Assembly: GCA_934725105.1 (NCBI GenBank)
Contig: CAKVBD010000049.1
Coordinates: 1 to 10,855 of the forward strand
Length of the DNA: 10,855 nucleotides
Source: an uncultured Bulleidia sp.
GTDB taxonomy: Bacteria > Bacillota_I > Bacilli_A > Erysipelotrichales > Erysipelotrichaceae
Direction of reading: 5' to 3'
In this document: positions 1 through 7,123 of the stretch, piece after piece
Numbering within the stretch: the stretch's first letter is position 1
Layout: each line of letters begins with the position of its first letter
The notes under the pieces: generated by a model
Told to the model about the DNA's origin: nothing
Seen by the model: the letters and a program-made list of their open reading frames with translations, nothing else
The model's database searches: none
Position numbers and translations under genes: made by a program

Positions 1-1286
1 AGTCTGCCACGGGCAAATGTTGACAGGTCACCATTCAGCCTGTGAGACTTTTCAAATTCTCTGATATCAAGCAGTTCGAGCACAGTCAAAGTATCATGCG
101 TGATGCATGACATATATGTCTTTACATTCTGCTTAATTTCATGATTCAGCATATTGTAGTAGGCACGCTTTTTGCGGTACGGTGCATCTGCTGTACGTAT
201 CATATGCTCCAGTCTGTCCATCTTCTGGATGAGAGAACGTCTTACATCCGAAGGAAGTTCCTTATGGTGACGCACATAATGGCTGATGTTCCTTTTCTTG
301 TTGCGCAGGCTGCTCAGCTGTGCAAATGCAGGTTCAACATCATGATGATAATAGTCAATGACTTCTTTCATGGATCCGATGGAACGTCCATCAGACAGAA
401 AGAATGAATCCCTAATTCCTGTATCTACCCCCATACAGACAGCTGTATCAGGCTTCCTGAATGATTTTGCATATGCCCAGCCGACTCGTATTTTACTGCC
501 TTCCGGCTTGACGGTTACTGTACCTGCCATCCTGTGAGTCTGGATCTTATGCAGTGAATGTCTGCTTGTACTGACTGGAATTGAGAAACGATGTCCTTTT
601 ACAAAAGGATCAGACAGTGTAATGACATATGGCATTGCAGTATCCGTAGACGGTTCGATTTTCATTAATCTGCTGTCAAAGGGAATCGCTTCACTTTTAA
701 CATGTGGTATCCTGAATTGGACAGAAACCATATCATAGAGGTCACGAAATTCAATCATCTGTGCATTAAACTCGTCATCAGACATGTTCTGCAGCTGTGC
801 AATGCAGTCCATATAGAAAGCAGTGTCTTTCCTGTTTCGTACAGCTCTGACAACTTCATTCAGGCAGGCAGTCATTTCATCTTTACCTGCACCATCAAGA
901 CACAGACCAAACAGTACCTTGGATTGGCAGAAAATAGAATCAATGATCTTGAACATTTCCAGACGTACTGCATCCAGCCTGTTTGACAGTTTAGTAAAAG
1001 CCGCATCAAATGCATTCTGGCAGAATGCAGAGTTAATGTTTTCAGGACGCAGCTGCTTCTGAAGACTGCGTATATAGGAATTCTTTCTGTCGTTTTTGAT
1101 AAGCTGCACATGGATATCCGGAACATCAGTCAAAACATCAATATTGAAGTTGATCAGCTCTACATACTTGTGTTCCATCTGCCAGAGCACGTCAAGTTTT
1201 CCTTTGTTTGGATTGCCAAACAAAAACACGCTTTTTACAGGAGAAGATTCAAATGCAGAACTCTTTTTCTTGCGTGCTTTCGGCAT
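1..1286 (-). CDS. tnpB: TnpB-like RuvC nuclease of an IS605/IS1341-type element, 3' part outside the window
   Basis: Reading the minus strand from ATG at 1286 gives 428 uninterrupted codons running off the left edge. The start is lysine-rich (MPKARKKK). A RuvC-I strand with the catalytic Asp lies at about residue 288 (GVDTGIRDSFFLSDG). It is followed by a basic helical stretch with paired Lys/Arg, and then the RuvC-II strand LTVLELLDI with Glu at about 404. After this comes a HRLNGDLSTFARGRL segment, equivalent to the conserved serine/Phe-containing helix that follows RuvC-II in TnpB. The zinc ribbon and third RuvC Asp would lie beyond base 1. TnpB proteins are RNA-guided DNA nucleases of IS200/IS605 elements. 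The N-terminal 280 residues before RuvC-I are longer than in the short, well-studied TnpBs (about 400 aa in total). No TnpA is visible upstream. Both visible catalytic residues are intact, so this is not an obviously inactivated derivative. The GC content is higher than in the neighbouring genes, which fits transfer. Confidence 0.85.
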   Translation of the reverse strand, partial: MPKARKKKSSAFESSPVKSVFLFGNPNKGKLDVLWQMEHKYVELINFNIDVLTDVPDIHVQLIKNDRKNSYIRSLQKQLRPENINSAFCQNAFDAAFTKLSNRLDAVRLEMFKIIDSIFCQSKVLFGLCLDGAGKDEMTACLNEVVRAVRNRKDTAFYMDCIAQLQNMSDDEFNAQMIEFRDLYDMVSVQFRIPHVKSEAIPFDSRLMKIEPSTDTAMPYVITLSDPFVKGHRFSIPVSTSRHSLHKIQTHRMAGTVTVKPEGSKIRVGWAYAKSFRKPDTAVCMGVDTGIRDSFFLSDGRSIGSMKEVIDYYHHDVEPAFAQLSSLRNKKRNISHYVRHHKELPSDVRRSLIQKMDRLEHMIRTADAPYRKKRAYYNMLNHEIKQNVKTYMSCITHDTLTVLELLDIREFEKSHRLNGDLSTFARGR

Positions 1287-1311
1287 AAAATATGGCTCAC
1301 TTTCTGCATAT

Positions 1312-1320
1312 ATTATACCA
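1312..1320 (-). promoter_or_regulatory. Extended -10 promoter of tnpB
   Basis: The minus strand reads TGG-TATAAT, a consensus -10 box with the extended TGn motif. It lies 25 bases upstream of the tnpB ATG, which leaves a leader of about 19 nt. The -35 position (1335-1340, TATATT) matches poorly, which is acceptable for an extended -10 promoter. The Shine-Dalgarno site is weak (GTGAG). Confidence 0.5.
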
Positions 1321-1340
1321 TGACAAAGTATCCAAATATA

Positions 1341-1352
1341 GCATATTTATGC
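1341..1352. repeat. Short palindrome near the upstream end of the tnpB element
   Basis: GCATA-TT-TATGC is a perfect 12-base palindrome just upstream of the tnpB promoter. IS200/IS605 elements carry short subterminal hairpins that are recognised as single-stranded DNA, so this may mark the upstream end of the element. The exact boundary cannot be fixed without an empty-site comparison. Confidence 0.35.
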
Positions 1353-2081
1353 GAAAATATTGAACTTTACTTTGCAACAAATTGAAAGAAAAAGCAACGC
1401 TTTCATCTCGCTCATTGAATGGTCAAGGATTCCCGCTTTTGTTCCTAAAATAGCAATTTCTTGAAATGCATTCATCGCGAAAACAATTGAATTACTAGAG
1501 CAATAGGAATATGAAAGAATTAAACATTCATGAGCTGTTTTTGCTTTTGAAATATCTCGTTTATAGAATAGAGCTAATAAACTGTAATAAACAGATTTCT
1601 CATAATCAGAAAGTGCATAACAATAACGATCAAGTAGTAATTTGCACTCTGTGAATGCATTTGTATCGTTTGAAACACGTAGATGATAAAAAAGTTTGAG
1701 AATTGTGTAAGTCAGGAAAGCGTAGGAGCTTTCTTTTTTTGATGAAACTGCTTCACTAAGAATGTTGATTTCTTCTGCACGTTGTTTTTGAAAGAGGAAA
1801 GTATAGGCAGAAGATAACATTTTTTCTGCATCTTCTCTTAACGAAATAGATTCATCAAAATTACATGAATAGAAACTGTTGAGCTGATTGATGATTCCCT
1901 CAGGAAAATGTCGATTCCCATGTTCGAGGTCAGACAAAAAGCCTTTGTTAAGATGAAGTGCTTTTGAAGCTTCAATTAAAGATAATTCTTTTGAAAGTCG
2001 CTGTTGCTTGAAATATGCTCCGGCAATGGAACGTAATAATTGATCATTATTGGAAGATGAATATGTGATAGAAAATGGCAT
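1347..2081 (-). CDS. XRE-type helix-turn-helix regulator with a helical C-terminal region, probably C-terminally clipped
   Basis: A 244-residue protein. The ATG at 2081 is chosen over the ATG 60 bases further upstream because AGGAG lies 8 bases before it. Residues about 18-72 form an XRE/Cro-type DNA-binding domain: a helix with SLIEASKALHLNKGFLSDLEHG contains the turn and recognition helix, and RHFPEG leads into the last helix. Residues about 85-230 are all-helical and rich in Leu, Tyr and Ser, like the TPR-type ligand or peptide sensing regions of Rgg/PlcR-like regulators. Many such proteins are 280 residues or longer, so this one is short. Its last dozen codons (after about residue 230) run into the promoter-proximal sequence of the adjacent tnpB element, which suggests the IS replaced the original 3' end. 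It is divergent from the ABC exporter genes and probably controls them. The ligand is unknown. Confidence 0.8.
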   Translation of the reverse strand: MPFSITYSSSNNDQLLRSIAGAYFKQQRLSKELSLIEASKALHLNKGFLSDLEHGNRHFPEGIINQLNSFYSCNFDESISLREDAEKMLSSAYTFLFQKQRAEEINILSEAVSSKKESSYAFLTYTILKLFYHLRVSNDTNAFTECKLLLDRYCYALSDYEKSVYYSLLALFYKRDISKAKTAHECLILSYSYCSSNSIVFAMNAFQEIAILGTKAGILDHSMSEMKALLFLSICCKVKFNIFA

Positions 2082-2245
2082 GTTTATTACTCCTGTTAAT
2101 AAGTATAAACCGTCAGGAAATGAATGAGATGTAAATTTCAATGGTTAGTAAACATAAATAAAAAAAATTCTGGATTAACAGTGATAGAATGCATGAAGTA
2201 TCTTTCTAGTGAAAAATGTAAGGAAAGATGAAATCGATATGAAAA

Positions 2246-2259
2246 ATTGATGTGTCAAT
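2246..2259. promoter_or_regulatory. Inverted repeat in the regulator/exporter intergenic region
   Basis: ATTGA-TGTG-TCAAT has 5-bp arms and a 4-base spacer. It lies about 25 bases upstream of the -35 box of the exporter promoter. It may be a second operator half or activator site for the adjacent helix-turn-helix regulator. The support is only symmetry and position. Confidence 0.25.
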
Positions 2260-2281
2260 GCGTATTTGGTGAAAGTGAGAA

Positions 2282-2310
2282 TTGAACTTTAAAGTTGATT
2301 GATCTATATT
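2282..2310 (+). promoter_or_regulatory. Sigma-70-type promoter of the ABC exporter operon with an overlapping palindrome
   Basis: TTGAAC (2282-2287), a 17-base spacer and TATATT (2305-2310) form a good housekeeping promoter. Transcription would start near 2317, about 15 nt before the ATG at 2332. That leaves room for the GAAGGTG Shine-Dalgarno site and argues against the upstream TTG at 2299 as the start. The perfect palindrome AACTTTAAAGTT (2285-2296) covers the end of the -35 box and part of the spacer, the classic place for a repressor to block RNA polymerase. The divergent XRE-type regulator is the obvious candidate to bind it. No precursor-peptide gene of useful length is seen between 2082 and 2331. 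The longest near-complete small frame is 11 codons. Confidence 0.55.
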
Positions 2311-2331
2311 ATTTTGAATGAAGGTGTTTTT

Positions 2332-3936
2332 ATGAAAAGTGTACTTGCAAAATATCCCAAATTGAAGATTTATTATGTCATGGTTGGAGGATTATCTTTG
2401 ATTTGTAGTGTACTGCTTTTATACGCTACAAACGCAATGAGTACTTTAACTGCACATATAACAACAAATGGGCTCATCAATATATCTATTTATATTGATA
2501 AAGTTCTTCTTCTATTTATATGTTTTCATTTTGTGGATCATGTTCTTTTTCGAAAAATGAAAAGTATGGTTCAAAAATATCTGCACCAGAAAGTATATTG
2601 TCAGTTAAGTGATGGATTGAATCGACAAAAATTAAATGATTTTAATGAATCTGGTGATTTATATGCTTTGATACAAAGTGATGCGGAAGATAGTATTTCT
2701 TTTTTGTCGGATACTTTTATTGATATTATTTATCAATTGATTCGTTTGGTAATGGTTCTTGTGTATATTTTTGTAATAAATATTCAATTGTCTTGTTTTT
2801 ACGTTGTATCAACAATGATATCGATTCTTGTTCAAAAGAGATTCTCTGCAAGTGTTTCTAAAGCAAATGAAGATACAAAACAAAAAGAAATCGCAATGAA
2901 TACGGTTTTGCAGAATGTAGTGAAAAATAGATTGGTCATAAAGATGAATGATGCGGATGCATTTGCGAAAGAATTATATGAAGATAAAGTGAATGCATAT
3001 ACAGATGCATATATGAATGTTGAAAGTAAAGCACTGCCATTTCGAATGATTGGAATTTTCTTTGGGTTATTTCCAATTTTAAGTTTATGTGTTGCAGGAG
3101 TATACATGGTTCCAAAAGGTCTTGTATCTTTGCGTACTTTCTTATCAATCGAATATATTTGTAATTGTGTTGTATATGATCAGTTGCATTTTTCTGATTT
3201 CATTACAGAAAGTGCAAAAGCATTTGTCAGCGTTAAGAGAATTGTTGGTTTTGGTGAAAACGCTGATACTGATCGTGGACATAAAAATCAAACAGGAGAC
3301 ATCACGATAGAACATGTTTCCTATCAATATTCAAATGTCAATAAATTGGCTTTGGATGATATATCTCTTCATGTTCCTTATGGAAGTAAAGTGGCAATTG
3401 TTGGTAAAAGTGGCTCTGGAAAATCAACATTGTTGAAAATGATTGCTTCATTTATTCAGCAGGATCAAGGTGTATGTGATATTCCTGAAGTGTCGTTTGT
3501 TGAACAGTTTCCATATTTGTTTACTGATAGCGTTAAAAATAACATTACATGCTGGAAAAAGTGCAAAGAAGATGAATATAAACACATTTTACAGATTTGC
3601 AAGATAAACGAATTTCTTAATGATGATCAAATGATTCTCGAAAAGAACGCTTCGAATTTAAGTGGTGGACAGAAGCAAAGAATAGCCATAGCTAGAGCGT
3701 TGATGAATCATAAAGATGTATTGTTGTTTGATGAATCTTTTTCTGGAATTGATACAAAAAATGCATTAGAAATACTGAGAAAAATAATTGAAGAATATAA
3801 GGATCAAACCATGATTTTTTCAATACATCAATTAGAACTGTTAGAAATGATGGATCGGGTTATTGTGATGGAAAATGGATCAATTGTTTTTGATGGAACG
3901 TATAGAGAATACGAGGCAAACTATGGAAAAGAGTAA
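2332..3936 (+). CDS. ABC exporter half-transporter, first subunit (membrane domain fused to ATPase)
   Basis: A 534-residue protein starting at the ATG preceded by GAAGGTG. The N-terminal membrane domain (about 1-310) has six hydrophobic segments, near 12-34, 51-73, 127-150, 152-168, 239-260 and 264-283. The ATPase domain (about 322-534) has an aromatic A-loop in VSYQYSN, Walker A GKSGSGKST (358-366), Q-loop Gln392, signature LSGGQ (443-447), Walker B with catalytic Glu in VLLFDE (463-468), and switch His499. All key residues are present. The stretch between Walker A and the Q-loop is only about 25 residues, shorter than usual because the customary DG.DI..LR segment is missing. It overlaps the next gene by 14 bases, which suggests translational coupling and a heterodimer. 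It belongs to the type of exporter used for peptides, lipids or drugs. The substrate cannot be read from the sequence. Confidence 0.88.
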   Translation: MKSVLAKYPKLKIYYVMVGGLSLICSVLLLYATNAMSTLTAHITTNGLINISIYIDKVLLLFICFHFVDHVLFRKMKSMVQKYLHQKVYCQLSDGLNRQKLNDFNESGDLYALIQSDAEDSISFLSDTFIDIIYQLIRLVMVLVYIFVINIQLSCFYVVSTMISILVQKRFSASVSKANEDTKQKEIAMNTVLQNVVKNRLVIKMNDADAFAKELYEDKVNAYTDAYMNVESKALPFRMIGIFFGLFPILSLCVAGVYMVPKGLVSLRTFLSIEYICNCVVYDQLHFSDFITESAKAFVSVKRIVGFGENADTDRGHKNQTGDITIEHVSYQYSNVNKLALDDISLHVPYGSKVAIVGKSGSGKSTLLKMIASFIQQDQGVCDIPEVSFVEQFPYLFTDSVKNNITCWKKCKEDEYKHILQICKINEFLNDDQMILEKNASNLSGGQKQRIAIARALMNHKDVLLFDESFSGIDTKNALEILRKIIEEYKDQTMIFSIHQLELLEMMDRVIVMENGSIVFDGTYREYEANYGKE

Positions 3937-5608
3937 TTGGAAGGTGTTTGTTAGAACGCAATCATATTTAAAGCCGTATGTGGTACCTTATGTTTTCTTT
4001 GTGCTTGTATCTGGGTTGGGACAGTTCTTAACATTTTCATCTGTTGGTGTGTTTTTGAAAGAAATAGTATTGATGGTTTCTTTAAATACTTCAGATTTTA
4101 CGATTCAAAAAGGCATTTTGTATTTGTTAGCAACTTTTTGTTTTACATGTTTTATGGGATTTGGCATTTTTAATATAAAAAAGATAGAGCAGAAAATTAG
4201 AGTAACTCTAAGAAAAGAAATGTTAAATGGCTATATACACAGCGATGAAAAAGAAGTGGAAAAGATTTCTGATACTGAAGTGATGAATAGAATGTCGATG
4301 GATCTGACAAAAATGGTGGATCTTGTTGGGTGGATCATGGCAGGCAGTATTTATATGCCTGTGATATCAGGATTTCTTTCTGTGATTTATTTGTGCCATG
4401 TTGATTTTCGTATTGCTTTTCTTTGTATATTTATTAGTGTGATTGAGTATTATCTGCTTAGATTGTTTTCGAAAAAAAGAATGCTGGCAATGCAAGGAAT
4501 TACACTTTCTAAGAATGAAATTGTCAATTTTTTGAATGAAGAAATTGATGGTGCAAAAGAAGTGAGAACATATGGATTATTGACAAAGTTTCGAGAATTG
4601 ATTGATCAAAAAATAGTGAAATTGAATCAATATGTCCGTCGTTATAATGCAATGAATGCTACGAGATTATTTGTTTCAATGTTTTATATTGAATGTATTG
4701 AAGAAGTTGTGCTGTTGATTGTTGGTGCATATCTTAGTTCGATTGGAGCCATTGTTTTTGCAAATATCATGATTGCGATTCAGCTATCTGATCAAATTAA
4801 TCAAATGATTGTTGCGACTTCTATTTTGAAAATGTTTGTTGATGAATATGCAATTCATGAAAAGAGAGTGTTTGAAATTATTGATCTAAAGCCGCAAATT
4901 GAAACAAGAAAAATTGATAAAGATTCTGTTTTGAGAATGGAACAAGTCTGCTTTTCTTATGATAAAAAAGAAGTTTTACATGATATCTCTTTCGCAATTC
5001 AAAAAAATCAGAAAATTGGAATTGTTGGAGAAAGCGGCAGTGGCAAATCTACGATTATGAAATTGCTTCTTGGATTGTATAAGCCTTCCTTTGGTACAGT
5101 GAGCAAAATGCAAAATCTAAGTATTTCATATATGCCACAAGATAGTTCCATGTTCTTTACAAGCGTTAAAAATAATATTGCACTATCGTCTCAAGGATCT
5201 ATGAAAAAAATTGAAGAATCCTCTTTAGATGCAGGTGCTAATGCATTTATCGAAAAAAAAGAAGATGGATATGATCATATGATTCAATCTGGAGAAGAAG
5301 GTTTTTCTGGTGGTGAATGTCAGCGAATATCTTTGGCAAGAATGTTTTATCAAGATGCTGATGTTTTTGTCTTAGACGAGCCGACATCTGCGTTGGATGT
5401 TAAAACAGAAAAATCCATTCAAAATATCGTTGATAAGATTTCTGATAAAACAATCGTTGTAGTTACACATAGGTTATCTTTTGTGGAAAACTTTGACAGG
5501 ATTTTCGTTGTAGATAATGGAAAAATTGTAGAAGAGGGTACACATCAACAACTGTTGGATCAACAAGGTGTGTATGCAAGCATGTATAGAAAACAAAATG
5601 GTTCCTAA
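3923..5608 (+). CDS. ABC exporter half-transporter, second subunit (membrane domain fused to ATPase)
   Basis: A 561-residue protein. The ATG at 3923 is chosen because GAGG lies 6 bases upstream. An in-frame ATG at 3875 would overlap the preceding gene by more than 60 bases without a ribosome-binding site. Hydrophobic segments lie near 18-38, 66-86, 137-157, 160-181, 250-273 and 274-292. The coupling-helix region DGAKEVRTYGLL (about 209-220) is typical of ABC exporters. The ATPase domain has Walker A GESGSGKST (369-377), Q-loop Gln406 in ISYMPQ, a non-consensus signature FSGGE (461-465), Walker B VFVLDE (481-486), D-loop SALD and switch His516. As in its partner, the Walker A to Q-loop stretch is short. 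The two subunits should form one transporter. The signature motif differs between them (LSGGQ in the partner), so the two ATP sites may not be equivalent. The stop codon sits in the loop of the terminator. Confidence 0.88.
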   Translation: MEKSNWKVFVRTQSYLKPYVVPYVFFVLVSGLGQFLTFSSVGVFLKEIVLMVSLNTSDFTIQKGILYLLATFCFTCFMGFGIFNIKKIEQKIRVTLRKEMLNGYIHSDEKEVEKISDTEVMNRMSMDLTKMVDLVGWIMAGSIYMPVISGFLSVIYLCHVDFRIAFLCIFISVIEYYLLRLFSKKRMLAMQGITLSKNEIVNFLNEEIDGAKEVRTYGLLTKFRELIDQKIVKLNQYVRRYNAMNATRLFVSMFYIECIEEVVLLIVGAYLSSIGAIVFANIMIAIQLSDQINQMIVATSILKMFVDEYAIHEKRVFEIIDLKPQIETRKIDKDSVLRMEQVCFSYDKKEVLHDISFAIQKNQKIGIVGESGSGKSTIMKLLLGLYKPSFGTVSKMQNLSISYMPQDSSMFFTSVKNNIALSSQGSMKKIEESSLDAGANAFIEKKEDGYDHMIQSGEEGFSGGECQRISLARMFYQDADVFVLDEPTSALDVKTEKSIQNIVDKISDKTIVVVTHRLSFVENFDRIFVVDNGKIVEEGTHQQLLDQQGVYASMYRKQNGS

Positions 5609-5620
5609 GGAACCATTTTG
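5594..5620. terminator. Bidirectional intrinsic terminator between convergent transcription units
   Basis: A perfect 12-bp stem (5594-5605 with 5609-5620, CAAAATGGTTCC and its complement) closes on a 3-base loop, TAA, which is the stop codon of the second exporter gene. The A/T-rich stem base gives a U-rich run on both strands. The minus-strand run is the better one (ATTTTGTTTTC). It can end both the exporter operon and the nitroreductase transcript. Confidence 0.85.
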
Positions 5621-5621
5621 C

Positions 5622-6131
5622 TTATAGATATTCAACAATTTCTTTCATGTCTTTTCTTTGCGTATGACGAATGGATGGTTCATCATCTGCATATCCGATT
5701 GGCATTAACAAGACAGGTTTCATTGTATCTGTCAGCTGAAATGCCTGGGCTGTTTTTGTGTTAGGAAAACGATTGACCCAACATGTTTCTAATCCTAGAT
5801 CTGTTGCTTCTAACATGACATGTGCTGCAACGATACTGCAGTCTTCTACACCTGAGTGGATACCTTCTTCATCAGGGTGTGTCCATTCTAAAGTTTTATC
5901 ATATGCAAACATGAGTACGCATGGTGCATTGAATGCACATGGTGTGAGTGTAGAAATCTTTTCAAGAGCTTCTTTACTTTGTAGAACATAGATTTTGACT
6001 GGCTGATTATTTTTTGCGGTGGGTGCGATTCTTCCAGCTTCTAAAACCTGATCGAGTTTTTCTTTTTCAATTGGCTGATCTTTGTATTTTCTGGCGGAGT
6101 ATCTTTTGTTTGCAAGTTGTAAAAATGTCAT
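5622..6131 (-). CDS. Nitroreductase-family FMN-dependent oxidoreductase
   Basis: A 169-residue cytoplasmic protein, a normal length for the short nitroreductase group. The ATG at 6131 is preceded by a near-perfect AAAGGAG and begins with the family N-terminus, NKRYSARKYKDQPI, whose Arg10, Ser12 and Arg14 match the FMN-phosphate-binding pattern. APTAKNNQP (36-44) is the second conserved FMN-contacting segment. GLETCWVN (113-120) and MPIGYADDEP (143-152) are the usual C-terminal family motifs. Members reduce nitroaromatics, quinones, flavins or enoates using NAD(P)H, and the substrate here is unknown. It follows the DUF5131 gene by 43 bases on the same strand, so the two may be cotranscribed. 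The frame stays open upstream to 6257, but that part overlaps the DUF5131 gene and lacks a ribosome-binding site. Confidence 0.92.
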   Translation of the reverse strand: MTFLQLANKRYSARKYKDQPIEKEKLDQVLEAGRIAPTAKNNQPVKIYVLQSKEALEKISTLTPCAFNAPCVLMFAYDKTLEWTHPDEEGIHSGVEDCSIVAAHVMLEATDLGLETCWVNRFPNTKTAQAFQLTDTMKPVLLMPIGYADDEPSIRHTQRKDMKEIVEYL

Positions 6132-6174
6132 ATATGTTATCTCCTTTGTTTGGTATATCATACATCTTTGTGTT

Positions 6175-7095
6175 TCAAATGGAAGATGCTTCAAAACCAT
6201 CTGTCTGATGGATCTGTATGATCTTTTGTCTGCATTTGCCACAATCAGAACAGCCATTACAGATTAGTCTAGAAGCACATGTAGCGCAGTTTTCTCTGAA
6301 ATGTGGCTTGTATAGATCTTGTTGAGGAATAGGATTATTAAATGTATCGTATAGATTCCACTGGATTGGTTTTCCTTGAAATGATAGATGTGATAAGTAA
6401 GCCTGCTTTGCCTGGAGTGGTTTGCTTGGAATGTGATATGTTTTCCCATCTTTGACAAATGTGTTTCCTGTTTCTATGAAGCTGAATGTGATGTTATGTT
6501 TGACGCAGGAATCATGTAGATCTTTGACCCATTCATAGTGAAGTGGTCGTGCACCGTCATAGTTTTCTCCACCGCAGATGACAAGTTCAATTTGATTGGC
6601 ATCTAAATACGGTTCAATATCAATGTGTCCAATGAATGGCGTACACATGATACCTTTATGCTTTGCGGGAATAGATAAAAGAATCGGTATTCTTTCATCT
6701 GCTCTTCTTTGATTCTCACACGTGACATTGAGAATGACATTATCATAGCCATCTTCCCAGTCTGAAGGTAAATGGTCTTTGATTCTTTCGGCGCGCTTTG
6801 TAAGAATATAGAACTTTACATCTTTTCGATATCGAATGATATCCCAGATGTTTTCTCTCCATGCATCTGCTTCTTCTAGAAAAAAATCAGATGTCATACA
6901 TACACGGATGAGTTCTCCTGCCTGTACTTTAAAAGAACCATCTCTTTTCTTCTGCAAAGGATAGTTGAAGTTATTTGTCTGGGTGATCAGTGCACTATTT
7001 ACATCTCTTTTAGAATCTAAATAGTACATATAACAATGATCACATCCTTCACTGTATTTTCTGCATCCATGCCATGGATTCCAAATATCATGCAT
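6175..7095 (-). CDS. DUF5131 (phage Gp37/Gp68-like) three-cysteine protein with a six-cysteine C-terminal cluster
   Basis: A 306-residue protein. The N-terminus IWNPWHGCRKYSEGCDHCY is the signature of the Gp37/Gp68 (DUF5131) family, with Cys11, Cys18 and Cys21 spaced C-x6-C-x2-C, reminiscent of radical SAM cluster motifs. Family-like segments follow: VCMTSDFFLEEADAWR, FYILTKRAERI, NVILNVTCENQ, and IELVICGGENYDGARPLHYEWV. Residues 270-288 add six cysteines (C-x2-C-x5-C-x2-C-x2-C-x2-C), probably a zinc or iron-sulfur site. The biochemical function of the family is not established to my knowledge. The start is fixed by an in-frame stop 12 bases upstream and by the family N-terminus, yet there is no Shine-Dalgarno sequence. 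It is divergent from the anSME gene across a 63-base gap and may share control with it. The nitroreductase lies downstream. Confidence 0.85.
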   Translation of the reverse strand: MHDIWNPWHGCRKYSEGCDHCYMYYLDSKRDVNSALITQTNNFNYPLQKKRDGSFKVQAGELIRVCMTSDFFLEEADAWRENIWDIIRYRKDVKFYILTKRAERIKDHLPSDWEDGYDNVILNVTCENQRRADERIPILLSIPAKHKGIMCTPFIGHIDIEPYLDANQIELVICGGENYDGARPLHYEWVKDLHDSCVKHNITFSFIETGNTFVKDGKTYHIPSKPLQAKQAYLSHLSFQGKPIQWNLYDTFNNPIPQQDLYKPHFRENCATCASRLICNGCSDCGKCRQKIIQIHQTDGFEASSI

Positions 7096-7096
7096 G

Positions 7097-7111
7097 ATGA
7101 TAATCTATCAT
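7097..7111. promoter_or_regulatory. Inverted repeat between the divergent DUF5131 and anSME genes
   Basis: ATGATA-ATC-TATCAT has 6-bp arms around a 3-base spacer and lies immediately before the DUF5131 start codon. It would cover the -10 region of that gene (weak TAGATT on the minus strand, six bases from the ATG). It could be an operator. Only symmetry and position support this. Confidence 0.3.
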
Positions 7112-7123
7112 GAAAAATGGAAT

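Noticed and set aside
141..407. Plus-strand frames within 141-1385, the longest about 94 codons.
   Set aside because: They lie antisense to the uninterrupted 428-codon tnpB frame, which carries clear RuvC motifs. They overlap each other and lack ribosome-binding sites.
2082..2110. A possible leader hairpin (GTTTAT...ATAAAC) around the regulator's Shine-Dalgarno site.
   Set aside because: The upstream arm overlaps the likely -10 box (TATACT, minus strand, 2102-2107), so it would not be in the transcript.
2082..2141. N-terminal extension of the helix-turn-helix regulator from an ATG at 2141.
   Set aside because: No Shine-Dalgarno site precedes that ATG, whereas the ATG at 2081 has AGGAG at the proper distance and leads directly into the DNA-binding domain.
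2250..2285. An 11-codon frame (MCQCVFGESEN) upstream of the exporter, considered as a signalling or precursor peptide.
   Set aside because: It is too short, has no ribosome-binding site, and its end overlaps the -35 box of the exporter promoter.
6132..6257. Upstream extension of the nitroreductase.
   Set aside because: It overlaps the end of the DUF5131 gene and lies before a near-perfect AAAGGAG that serves the ATG at 6131.
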